Origin: Methanobacteriaceae archaeon
GTDB taxonomy: Archaea > Methanobacteriota > Methanobacteria > Methanobacteriales > Methanobacteriaceae
Assembly: GCA_900769095.1 (NCBI GenBank)
Contig: CAAGFH010000284.1
Location: forward strand, 1-7,253
Direction of reading: 5' to 3'
Length of the DNA: 7,253 nt
Shown: positions 1 to 5,270 of the stretch, one piece after another
Layout of the letters: every line of letters starts with the position of its first letter
Position numbering within the stretch: the first letter of the stretch is position 1
Notes under the pieces: generated by a model
Databases searched by the model: none
The model's input: the letters and a program-made list of their open reading frames with translations, nothing else
What the model was told of the DNA's origin: nothing
Program-made: the position numbers and the translations under genes

Positions 1-10
1 ACAATAATCT

Positions 11-21
11 TAAAAAAAAAT
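11..21 (-). terminator. Possible T-tract terminator downstream of rio1
   Basis: On the minus strand a run of nine T follows the rio1 stop codon by about 18 bases. Archaeal RNA polymerase terminates on T-rich non-template tracts without needing a hairpin, so this is a plausible terminator or partial terminator. In many archaea a KH-domain protein gene follows rio1 in the same transcript. The tract could therefore be only an A/T-rich spacer before that gene, which would lie left of the window. No ribosome site or start codon is visible in bases 1-38. Confidence 0.3.
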
Positions 22-38
22 AGTTTTATGTTAAATCG

Positions 39-812
39 CTAAAATTTAGGATTTACATATTCCCAAACTTCTTCAAAGCTAGTTTTAACACCTAATTTGG
101 AATATTCACGAACAAGGGTGTTAATATCTCTTTCAAGAAGTTCTTTTGAAATAGGGTTATCTAAAACAACTGATTGTGAAACATCAATAATAACCGGTTC
201 TTCATCTTTATTTAAGATATTGTAATTGGATAAATCTCCATGAACAAGTTTTGCTTCATTTACAAAGAGTTTTAGATTTACAAGTAATTTATTGAAAAAT
301 TCATCTGGATTTTGTGGTGGCTGATTTTTAACAGGCTGTGCAGGATTTCCATTTTCATCGCCAATAAATTCAATTAACAATACATTATTTGCACTTGTAA
401 TTGGTTTGGGAACATTAACCCCTGCAGTTTCTAATCTTGTTAAGTTTTTAAATTCTTTTGTAACCCATGAATAGATGATTTTCCTTTTATTTTTGGTTTT
501 AAGGTTGAATCTAGGATCTCCTTTAAGGTAGTAATCCATTTTTTTAAAATCAGAAGTAGCAATTCTGTAAACTTTAACTGCTACGAATTTCTCATCATCA
601 GTGATGCCTGTAAGCACATTAGCTTCTTTACCAGTACTTATAGCACCATTTAAAATGTCAATGTATCCCTGATTAGCTAATTTATATAATGTTTCTAAAG
701 TAATCTTGTCAAAAATTTCATTTCCCACTTTTCTATCAGAACTATCTTTATTTCTTTTTCGGGAATGAATTTTTTCATGTTTTGCATCTGCTTTAGCTAT
801 TTTAGGATCCAT
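39..812 (-). CDS. rio1: RIO1-type atypical serine/threonine protein kinase
   Basis: Atypical serine kinase/ATPase of the RIO1 family, a cytoplasmic factor in late small-subunit ribosome maturation. The 257 residues match the usual archaeal RIO1 length. Visible motifs in order: the nucleotide loop ISTGKEANV (58-66); catalytic Lys80 in VAVKVYR; TSDFKKMDYY and GDPRF (86-102), typical of RIO1 rather than RIO2; WVTKEF with Glu120; the catalytic loop VHGDLSNYNIL (190-200) with Asp193 and Asn198; and the metal-binding IIDVSQSV (208-215) with Asp210. The N-terminal 30 residues are basic and lack the winged helix expected of RIO2. The ATG at 812-810 is chosen. An in-frame TTG lies 9 bases upstream, and neither has a visible Shine-Dalgarno site. 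It lies 27 bp after the aIF1A stop, the usual archaeal aIF1A-rio1 order, so co-transcription is likely. Family assignment is very secure; the exact start is less so. Confidence 0.96.
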   Translation of the reverse strand: MDPKIAKADAKHEKIHSRKRNKDSSDRKVGNEIFDKITLETLYKLANQGYIDILNGAISTGKEANVLTGITDDEKFVAVKVYRIATSDFKKMDYYLKGDPRFNLKTKNKRKIIYSWVTKEFKNLTRLETAGVNVPKPITSANNVLLIEFIGDENGNPAQPVKNQPPQNPDEFFNKLLVNLKLFVNEAKLVHGDLSNYNILNKDEEPVIIDVSQSVVLDNPISKELLERDINTLVREYSKLGVKTSFEEVWEYVNPKF

Positions 813-818
813 TAAAAT

Positions 819-843
819 CAAAAAAATAAGTAGTAATGACTAC
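819..843 (-). promoter_or_regulatory. Hairpin plus T-run between the aIF1A gene and rio1
   Basis: Read on the minus strand, GTAGT-CATT-ACTAC (843-830) is a perfect 5-bp inverted repeat with a 4-base loop. It is followed by TTATTTTTTTG. The left arm contains the aIF1A stop codon TAG. A short stem plus T-run resembles a terminator or attenuator. In archaea the T-run alone could cause partial termination and lower rio1 expression relative to aIF1A. The stem is short and A/T-flanked, so it could be chance. Confidence 0.35.
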
Positions 844-1145
844 ATTTTTAAGTAGCCTTTTCTTTCAAGCCAGTTTGACTCGGTTTTTGTGTATCTCCAG
901 ATTACATCTGCTTTTTCATCAGCTTGGAAATCCCAAGGTTTTACAAGGATTACGTCTCCTTCACGAATCCAAATACGTTTTTTCATTTTTCCAGGAATTC
1001 TGGTCATTCTCATATTTCCATCAGCACAGCGAACTTTTAACTTTCCATGTCCCATAATTTGTTCGACTACTCCTGGAATTTCACCTTTCTTGGGTGTTCT
1101 AACTCTCCTGTATTCTTGTTGTTGATTTTGATTAGGTTTAGACAA
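840..1145 (-). CDS. eif1a: Translation initiation factor aIF1A (eIF1A family)
   Basis: Archaeal homologue of eIF1A/bacterial IF1. It binds the small-subunit A site during initiation and, with aIF1, supports scanning and start-codon selection. The 101-residue length is typical. An unstructured polar N-terminus (1-13, SKPNQNQQQ) is followed by the conserved RVRTPKKGE. An S1/OB-fold barrel runs from about 22 to 90, with GVVEQIMGHGKLKV, RCADGNMRMTRIPGKMKKRIWI and EGDVILVKPWDF. A short C-terminal tail ends in RKGYLKM. The start is TTG at 1145-1143. It is preceded at five bases by GGAGGAG, a near-perfect ribosome site. The first in-frame ATG is codon 31 and would delete the first OB strand, so TTG is the supported start. 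The gene heads the leftward aIF1A-rio1 unit and diverges from moeA across a 111-bp spacer. Confidence 0.97.
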   Translation of the reverse strand: MSKPNQNQQQEYRRVRTPKKGEIPGVVEQIMGHGKLKVRCADGNMRMTRIPGKMKKRIWIREGDVILVKPWDFQADEKADVIWRYTKTESNWLERKGYLKM

Positions 1146-1150
1146 ATAAA

Positions 1151-1157
1151 CTCCTCC
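1151..1157 (-). promoter_or_regulatory. Strong Shine-Dalgarno site fixing the TTG start of aIF1A
   Basis: The minus strand reads GGAGGAG, then five bases, then TTG. GGAGG is complementary to the anti-Shine-Dalgarno CCUCC core of the archaeal 16S 3' end. This is the strongest ribosome site in the window and decides the non-ATG start of the aIF1A gene. Most other genes here have only GGTG, GTGAT or AGGA. Confidence 0.8.
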
Positions 1158-1196
1158 AAATTTTATTAAATATATTCTTATAAATAAGATTAAATT

Positions 1197-1206
1197 ATTT
1201 ATATAT
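1197..1206. promoter_or_regulatory. Putative TATA box, possibly serving both moeA and aIF1A
   Basis: TTTATATA at 1198-1205 on the plus strand matches the methanogen box-A consensus. It lies 52 bases before the moeA ATG. With a usual spacing of about 25 bases, transcription would start near 1225-1230 and leave a leader of about 30 bases. Read on the minus strand the same A/T element (TATATAAA) could place an aIF1A start near 1177, also with a leader of about 30 bases. A second minus-strand candidate, TTTATAAG at 1184-1177, sits too close to the ribosome site. The whole stretch 1189-1234 is pure A/T, so the exact box is uncertain. Confidence 0.45.
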
Positions 1207-1208
1207 TT

Positions 1209-1229
1209 ATTAATATATTATATATTAAT
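1209..1229. repeat. 9-bp perfect inverted repeat in the moeA leader region
   Basis: ATTAATATA (1209-1217) and its exact reverse complement TATATTAAT (1221-1229) flank the 3-base centre TTA. The palindrome lies just downstream of the predicted moeA TATA box and covers the predicted transcription start, a usual place for an archaeal repressor operator. Because it consists only of A and T within a 46-base A/T run, chance symmetry is a real possibility. Confidence 0.4.
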
Positions 1230-1249
1230 TTATTGTTTGTTATATAAGT

Positions 1250-1255
1250 GGTGAT
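1250..1255 (+). promoter_or_regulatory. GGTGAT ribosome site fixing the moeA ATG
   Basis: GGTGAT pairs with the 16S 3' end AUCACC and sits one base before ATG 1257. That places the ATG where an extended AGGAGGTGAT site would. It supports ATG 1257 over the two tandem GTG codons at 1248 and 1251, which lie within or abut the ribosome site itself. Confidence 0.7.
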
Positions 1256-1256
1256 T

Positions 1257-2480
1257 ATGGGAACTGAATTTTTAAAAATTAAAGAATGCGATGAAGCTAT
1301 TGACATTATTCAAAAGTTATGTCAGGAAAAATTAACCCAACAAAGTGAAGAAGTTCTTGTTGGTGAATCCTATGGTAGAATCTTATTTGAAGATGTTTAT
1401 TCCAGAATGGATTTTCCTCCATTTAACAAAGCTCTAAAAGATGGATTTGCAATTCTTGCTGAAGACAGTTTTGGAGCATCTGAAGAAAATCCTAAAACAT
1501 TAGAAGTCATTGATTTTTTAGAAGCTGGTGCTACAACTGATAAAAAAGTTGAAAAAGGAAAATGTATTGAGATTAGTACCGGTGCTGCAATGCCTGAAGG
1601 ATCTGAATCAGTTGTAATGGTTGAATATGCTGAGAAATTTGATGGTGAAGTTAATTTATTAACATCTGCTACTCCAACTCAGGATGTTGCAAGAAAAGGT
1701 TCTGATATTGAAGAAGGTAAATTAATCCTTAAAAAAGGAGACTTTTTAAACCCGGGTAAAATAGGAGTATTGCTCTCACAAGGTTTTGAAACTATTGAAG
1801 TGTATAAAAAACCTACTTTAGGAGTAATATCTTCTGGAAATGAAATTACTCTTCAAGGAGAAGAATTGTCCTACGGTAAAATTTATGACGTAAACGGTGG
1901 AATGATTAAAAACGCAGCTATTTCCTGTGGTGCTGATGCTCATTTCTTAGGTGTTATGAGAGATGACTATGATGAAGTCAAACAAAAAATCACCCAGTCT
2001 CTTGAAGATGTAGATATTTTAATCTGTTCTGGTGGAACTTCTGCAGGTCTTGGAGATGTTTTAAACAGTGTTTTAGAAGAATTAGGTGAAGTTCACATTC
2101 ATGGTATTTCAGTCCAACCTGGTAAACCAACTATTGTTGGTGTAATCAATGATAAATTAGTTATTGGCCTTCCAGGAAACCCTGTTTCAGCTTTAATGAT
2201 ATTCAATGCATTTATTGCGGAACCTTTAACTAAATTGGCAGGTATTAATAAAAACTTCGAACTTGAAACTGTTAAGGGTAAAATGACTAGAAGAATTCAT
2301 TCTCCTGTTGGAAGAATGCAATATCAGCTTGTTAAAGTTGATGGTGAAGAAGTACATCCAATATTTAAGGATTCCGGAGCAATATTTTCACTTTCCTCTG
2401 CAGATGGGTATGTGAAAGTTCCAAAATCTGTTGAACTTTTAGACGAAGGCGAAGAAGTAGAAGTTTATTTATTTAATTAA
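1257..2480 (+). CDS. moeA: Molybdopterin molybdenumtransferase MoeA
   Basis: MoeA inserts molybdate, or tungstate in many methanogens, into adenylylated molybdopterin. The cofactor would serve formylmethanofuran dehydrogenase and formate dehydrogenase. The 407 residues match a full MoeA without the extra C-terminal binding domain of some archaeal forms. Seen in order: an N-terminal linker and hinge with DFPPFNKALKDGFA (52-65); STGAAMPEGSESVV (107-120); ARKGSDIEEG (145-154) keeping the conserved Asp150; the start of the MoaB/MogA-like domain at about 187 with GVISSGNEI (189-197, Glu196); ICSGGTSAGLGD (256-267, Asp267); SVQPGKP (285-291) with its Lys; and GLPGNPVSA (304-312). The C-terminal domain IV runs from about 335 to 407. 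The usual NSAMDGYA is changed to NKALKDGFA, keeping only the Asp-Gly core. The gene heads a three-gene rightward operon. Archaea often carry two MoeA paralogues, and which one this is cannot be told here. Confidence 0.95.
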   Translation: MGTEFLKIKECDEAIDIIQKLCQEKLTQQSEEVLVGESYGRILFEDVYSRMDFPPFNKALKDGFAILAEDSFGASEENPKTLEVIDFLEAGATTDKKVEKGKCIEISTGAAMPEGSESVVMVEYAEKFDGEVNLLTSATPTQDVARKGSDIEEGKLILKKGDFLNPGKIGVLLSQGFETIEVYKKPTLGVISSGNEITLQGEELSYGKIYDVNGGMIKNAAISCGADAHFLGVMRDDYDEVKQKITQSLEDVDILICSGGTSAGLGDVLNSVLEELGEVHIHGISVQPGKPTIVGVINDKLVIGLPGNPVSALMIFNAFIAEPLTKLAGINKNFELETVKGKMTRRIHSPVGRMQYQLVKVDGEEVHPIFKDSGAIFSLSSADGYVKVPKSVELLDEGEEVEVYLFN

Positions 2481-2506
2481 ATGTTATAGAATAATAAGGT
2501 GTAAAA

Positions 2507-2968
2507 ATGGAAAGTGAAGTTAAACTAATTCCAGAACAAAAATTAGCTGTTATTAATTGTAAAACCCCAATTTCTGATTTGGGAATTTTCCTTTCAATGT
2601 TAATGGGTTGGGTTGATGCTGAAGGTATTGAAACTGATGGTGATCCATTTATCGTTTATTTCTCACCAAGACATGAAGTTAATGATGGTGATGCAGTATT
2701 TGATGTAAGTATTCCTATTAAAAAGGATGCTAATGAAACTGACAGAGTTCGTGTTGTTGACATGATTGAAAACAAAGTTTTATCTGGTATTCATTATGGC
2801 CCTGCTGATGATATTATGTCCACTTATGAAAAATTAGTAGAAATTGCTCAGGAAAACCATTACGACATTATCGGCTCACCTAAAGAAGTTTTAATTAAAA
2901 ACGCTCACAATTGTGAGAATGAAAAAGATTACGTAACAGAAATCCAATTACCTATTATTGAAATGTAG
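2507..2968 (+). CDS. Stand-alone GyrI-like effector-binding domain protein
   Basis: A 153-residue cytoplasmic protein that resembles a single GyrI-like small-molecule-binding domain, as found at the C-terminus of AraC- and MerR-type regulators such as Rob and BmrR. Support comes from the overall order. An N-terminal strand reads VKLIPEQKLAVINCK (5-19). A mid-protein strand reads AVFDVSIPIKK (63-73). It is followed by LSGIHYGPADDIMSTYEKLVE (92-112), the family's 'H.G..d.i..ty..l' segment. The end reads DYVTEIQLPI (141-150), its typical C-terminal strand. There is no room for a DNA-binding helix-turn-helix, no signal peptide and no membrane segment. It starts 26 bp after the moeA stop with GGTG four or five bases before the ATG, so it is probably in the moeA operon. 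The ligand is unknown. A sensor or scavenger role, or regulation through a partner, is inference from family knowledge only. Confidence 0.8.
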   Translation: MESEVKLIPEQKLAVINCKTPISDLGIFLSMLMGWVDAEGIETDGDPFIVYFSPRHEVNDGDAVFDVSIPIKKDANETDRVRVVDMIENKVLSGIHYGPADDIMSTYEKLVEIAQENHYDIIGSPKEVLIKNAHNCENEKDYVTEIQLPIIEM

Positions 2969-2971
2969 GTG
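2967..2971 (+). promoter_or_regulatory. AGGTG ribosome site overlapping the upstream stop codon
   Basis: AGGTG begins inside the TAG stop of the GyrI-like gene and lies six bases before ATG 2978. It supports ATG 2978 over GTG 2969, which is part of the ribosome site. The overlap suggests translational coupling of the two genes. Confidence 0.65.
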
Positions 2972-2977
2972 TTTTTA

Positions 2978-3229
2978 ATGTCTAAAACAGAAGAATTTGA
3001 TGTTGATGAAGAACTTAAAAAGATTTCACGCAAAACTAATGTTGCAGCTATTAAATCTCAACGTTCTTTTGAAAATCAAATAAAAAAATTAGATGTTGAA
3101 ATAGATAATGTGATAAATAATAAGTTAAGACAATTTGATGTTGATTTAAAGTTAAGATCAGATTACTTATCTATTGATTATTCTGACCCTACTGTTAAAA
3201 AAATTAGAGAAAAATTAAAAAGAATTTAA
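2978..3229 (+). CDS. Small charged, probably helical protein of unknown function
   Basis: I do not recognise this 83-residue protein. It is highly charged, with many Lys, Asp and Glu. It has no Cys, Trp or Gly, no signal peptide and no hydrophobic segment. Residues 8-50 contain regularly spaced Leu, Ile and Val between charged residues, compatible with an amphipathic helix or short coiled coil. A motif recurs as FDVDEELKK (7-15), LDVEIDNVI (38-46) and FDVDLKLRS (53-61). The first and last copies share the identical 12 bases TTTGATGTTGAT (2996-3007 and 3134-3145). The C-terminal VKKIREKLKRI is basic. Its reading frame, AGGTG ribosome site and position nine bases after the GyrI-like gene make it a likely real gene and the last of the moeA operon. 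A partner role for the GyrI-like protein is speculation. Confidence 0.75.
   Translation: MSKTEEFDVDEELKKISRKTNVAAIKSQRSFENQIKKLDVEIDNVINNKLRQFDVDLKLRSDYLSIDYSDPTVKKIREKLKRI
3197..3224 (-). terminator. T-rich tract, probable terminator of the hypD-pgp-tldE operon
   Basis: Beyond the tldE stop, the minus strand carries successive T-runs of five (3221-3217), five (3214-3210) and seven (3203-3197), separated by a few bases. Clustered T-runs are the usual archaeal termination signal. They lie inside the 3' end of the opposite-strand small gene, where Lys-rich codons (AAA) create them. Confidence 0.45.
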
Positions 3230-3253
3230 TTTTTCATACTTTTTTTTATTTTT
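3230..3253 (+). terminator. T-rich tract, probable terminator of the moeA operon
   Basis: Immediately after the small gene's TAA, the plus strand has TTTTT, then eight T at 3240-3247, an A, and five T at 3249-3253. No strong stem is seen, which fits hairpin-independent archaeal termination. The tract runs over the stop codon and last two codons of the convergent tldE gene. Confidence 0.55.
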
Positions 3254-4556
3254 GACCAACTACTCTTAAATCGTGTACTAACAATTTAGGAATAATAAAT
3301 TGGCCATACTGTTTTATTTCGGATTTCAATCCTTCTACTTTTTTCATAATTTCAAAGATATTTCCTGAAATCATAGCTTTATTGATAGGATCTGTTAATT
3401 CTCCATTTTCAATTTTAAATGCATTACTTGCTTCAACAGAAAAGTCTCCTGAAATTGGATTTGCAGTATGTGCTCCTAAAACGCTTGTTGTTAAAACACC
3501 TTTGTCAATTTCAGATAAGTCTTTCATTTCATCAAATTTAAACTCAACATTTGTAGGAGAAATCATTGGAGTGGTTAAATAAGATCCTCTAAGACCGTTT
3601 GAAGTTGTTTTAACACCTTGCTTGTTTGCAGTATAGATATCATAAATAAATGAATTTAATACTCCATCTTTTACAAGTTCGGTTTTTTCACTTACACTAC
3701 CTTCTCCATCACATTTTGAAGTGCACATTCCGTTTTCTAAAAGTGGATTGTCAACTATTGTCAAGTTAGGGTTTGCAATTTCCATTCCCATTTTGTCTTT
3801 TAAAATAGATCTTCCTCTCATTACATTTTCACCATTAAATGCACTGATGAATGTTTGAAGGAGTCCTGTTGCAGCATAGTAATCTAATATTACATCATAA
3901 TCGTTTGTATCAATTGGTTTTGTATCAAGAGAACTTTTTGCAAGATTACATACTTCAATAGCTAATTTTTCACCATCTAAATCAAAAAATCTGGAAGATT
4001 GTGAATTGTATGCTGTTGCAATTTGTCCGTCTTTTTGTATAGTTACTGAAAGTCCAATACCAAATCCAGTACCTTCATCTTCAATTGAAACTCCGTTTGA
4101 GTTAATAATAAGTGATCTGCCTTCACTTGCTGAAAATCCAGAACCTGTTATGTCACATCCTTGATCAATGGTTGTGTCAATTGTATTTTTTAAAAATTCT
4201 ATGGATTCGTCAAGACTTAAGTCGTTGAATTTTTTATCATATACTTTTTTAATTTCAGGAACTTTTTCAACTTCTGCAAAAGCATAATTTTCATCAACTT
4301 TGTTTAATTTTGTGTTTTCAATTGATTGCATTGCTGCTTCTTCAATCTTGTTCATATCGGAAGTGAAAGCAAAACCAACTTTGTTGTCTTTAATTACCCT
4401 AATTCCAACTCCACAATCAATTTCCTCTTTCGCAAAATTCAATTCCTCTTTTCTAGAGTCAAGTTCAATAGATTTGGATTCTTCAATGTATATCTCGTAA
4501 GCGTCACAACTGTTTTTTACTGCTTTTTGTGCTTTATCAGCTATTTCATATATCAT
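3246..4556 (-). CDS. tldE: TldE/PmbA-type subunit of the TldD/TldE metalloprotease system
   Basis: Member of the TldD/PmbA family (436 residues, normal length). In characterised systems TldD and TldE form a heterodimeric zinc protease that degrades unfolded peptides and cleaves leader peptides of modified peptides. TldD carries the HExxxH zinc motif and TldE does not. This protein has no HExxxH: the equivalent region reads GLLQTFISAFNGEN (231-244), so it is the TldE/PmbA-type partner. Other family marks are the N-terminal SRKEELNFAKEEIDCGVGIRV region (34-54), GMCTSKCDGEG (276-286), the SVSEKTELVKDGVL turn (287-300), and the C-terminal ISGDFSVEASNAFKIENGEL (368-387) and AMISGNIFEIM (394-404). 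It is cytoplasmic. The start ATG 4556 has GTGAT three bases upstream and lies 8 bp after the phosphatase stop, the last gene of the hypD operon. No TldD is present in the window. Assignment as TldE rather than TldD rests on the missing zinc motif. Confidence 0.92.
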   Translation of the reverse strand: MIYEIADKAQKAVKNSCDAYEIYIEESKSIELDSRKEELNFAKEEIDCGVGIRVIKDNKVGFAFTSDMNKIEEAAMQSIENTKLNKVDENYAFAEVEKVPEIKKVYDKKFNDLSLDESIEFLKNTIDTTIDQGCDITGSGFSASEGRSLIINSNGVSIEDEGTGFGIGLSVTIQKDGQIATAYNSQSSRFFDLDGEKLAIEVCNLAKSSLDTKPIDTNDYDVILDYYAATGLLQTFISAFNGENVMRGRSILKDKMGMEIANPNLTIVDNPLLENGMCTSKCDGEGSVSEKTELVKDGVLNSFIYDIYTANKQGVKTTSNGLRGSYLTTPMISPTNVEFKFDEMKDLSEIDKGVLTTSVLGAHTANPISGDFSVEASNAFKIENGELTDPINKAMISGNIFEIMKKVEGLKSEIKQYGQFIIPKLLVHDLRVVGQK

Positions 4557-4564
4557 TTTATCAC

Positions 4565-5269
4565 TTATAATGCAAATTTCTCAATAGCTTCTGCTACACC
4601 ATCACCAAACATATTTTCACAGGTGTAAGTACTAATCTCTTTTAATTTATCTTCAGCATTTGCTACAGCTATTTTATATCCTGCTTTTTTTAGGAAGTCT
4701 TCATCGTTTTGACTGTCTCCAATAGCCATAACATTTTCCATATTTATTCCATTTCTTTCACATAAATATTTTAATGAAGTTCCTTTGTTTACACGTTTGT
4801 CTGTAATGTGGAGTGCAAAACCGCTGTCATAAATCTCAAGCTGGTCTAAATACTTGAAATCTTTAAGTGCATCTTCCAATTGTTTCCTGTCAATTGTTTT
4901 GTAGAATACTGTTTCTGTTAAACGGTACATATTATCATGAGATGCGTGTTTGTCAAATTCACTTCCTAATTTATCTTTTAAGTGTTCTTCAGCAGAAGTT
5001 ACAAAATCTCTTTCAACTAATGTTTCAACAGCGTTGTCGTTTTCACCTTCTTTAAATACGACTCCTCCGTTTTCTGCTACAAGACCACCACTACAACCGA
5101 TTAATACTTCAGTAGCATAAGCATAATTAACAACATTTCCAGTTACAATTATTGTAGGTATTCCTTTTGCTTCTGCTTTTCTTAAAGCTTCAATAGCTGA
5201 AATGCAGATTTGTCTTTTTTCATCTGTTATTGTTCCATCAATATCTACTGCAATTGCTTCAATTGTCAT
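4565..5269 (-). CDS. pgp: Archaeal phosphoglycolate phosphatase (HAD superfamily)
   Basis: HAD-superfamily hydrolase with the small alpha/beta cap of subclass IIB, 234 residues, resembling archaeal phosphoglycolate phosphatase, which dephosphorylates 2-phosphoglycolate. Motif I is DIDGTITD (9-16), with nucleophile Asp9 and acid/base Asp11. Motif II is IIVTGN (40-45, Thr43). The Lys of motif III is in RVNKGTSLKYL (159-169, Lys162). Motif IV is AIGDSQNDEDFL (182-193), with metal-binding Asp185 and Asp189. The cap, about 80-155, lies between motifs II and III. Sucrose-phosphate or other sugar-phosphate phosphatases share this fold, so the substrate is family-based inference. ATG 5269 is chosen: it directly precedes the universal N-terminal strand and has AGAGG upstream, inside the last codons of hypD. 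An upstream in-frame codon at 5296 would add nine unsupported residues. It begins one base after the hypD stop and is followed by tldE after 8 bp, so translation is probably coupled. Confidence 0.9.
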   Translation of the reverse strand: MTIEAIAVDIDGTITDEKRQICISAIEALRKAEAKGIPTIIVTGNVVNYAYATEVLIGCSGGLVAENGGVVFKEGENDNAVETLVERDFVTSAEEHLKDKLGSEFDKHASHDNMYRLTETVFYKTIDRKQLEDALKDFKYLDQLEIYDSGFALHITDKRVNKGTSLKYLCERNGINMENVMAIGDSQNDEDFLKKAGYKIAVANAEDKLKEISTYTCENMFGDGVAEAIEKFAL

Positions 5270-5270
5270 A

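Noticed and set aside
813..821. In-frame TTG at 821 as the rio1 start
   Set aside because: It adds only three residues, has no ribosome site, and the ATG at 812 begins the expected MDPK-type N-terminus.
836..1125. Two overlapping plus-strand open frames (836-1057 and 889-1125) opposite aIF1A
   Set aside because: They lie wholly antisense to a secure aIF1A gene, have no ribosome sites, and their Phe/Ser/Leu-rich translations match no family. They reflect the A/T-rich opposite strand.
1248..1256. GTG codons at 1248 and 1251 as the moeA start
   Set aside because: The GTGs overlap or abut the GGTGAT ribosome site that points to ATG 1257.
2969..2977. GTG at 2969 as the start of the small protein
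   Set aside because: It is part of the AGGTG ribosome site for ATG 2978.
4300..4628. Plus-strand open frames 4300-4500 and 4326-4628 opposite tldE
   Set aside because: Antisense to conserved coding sequence, with hydrophobic low-complexity translations and no start signals.
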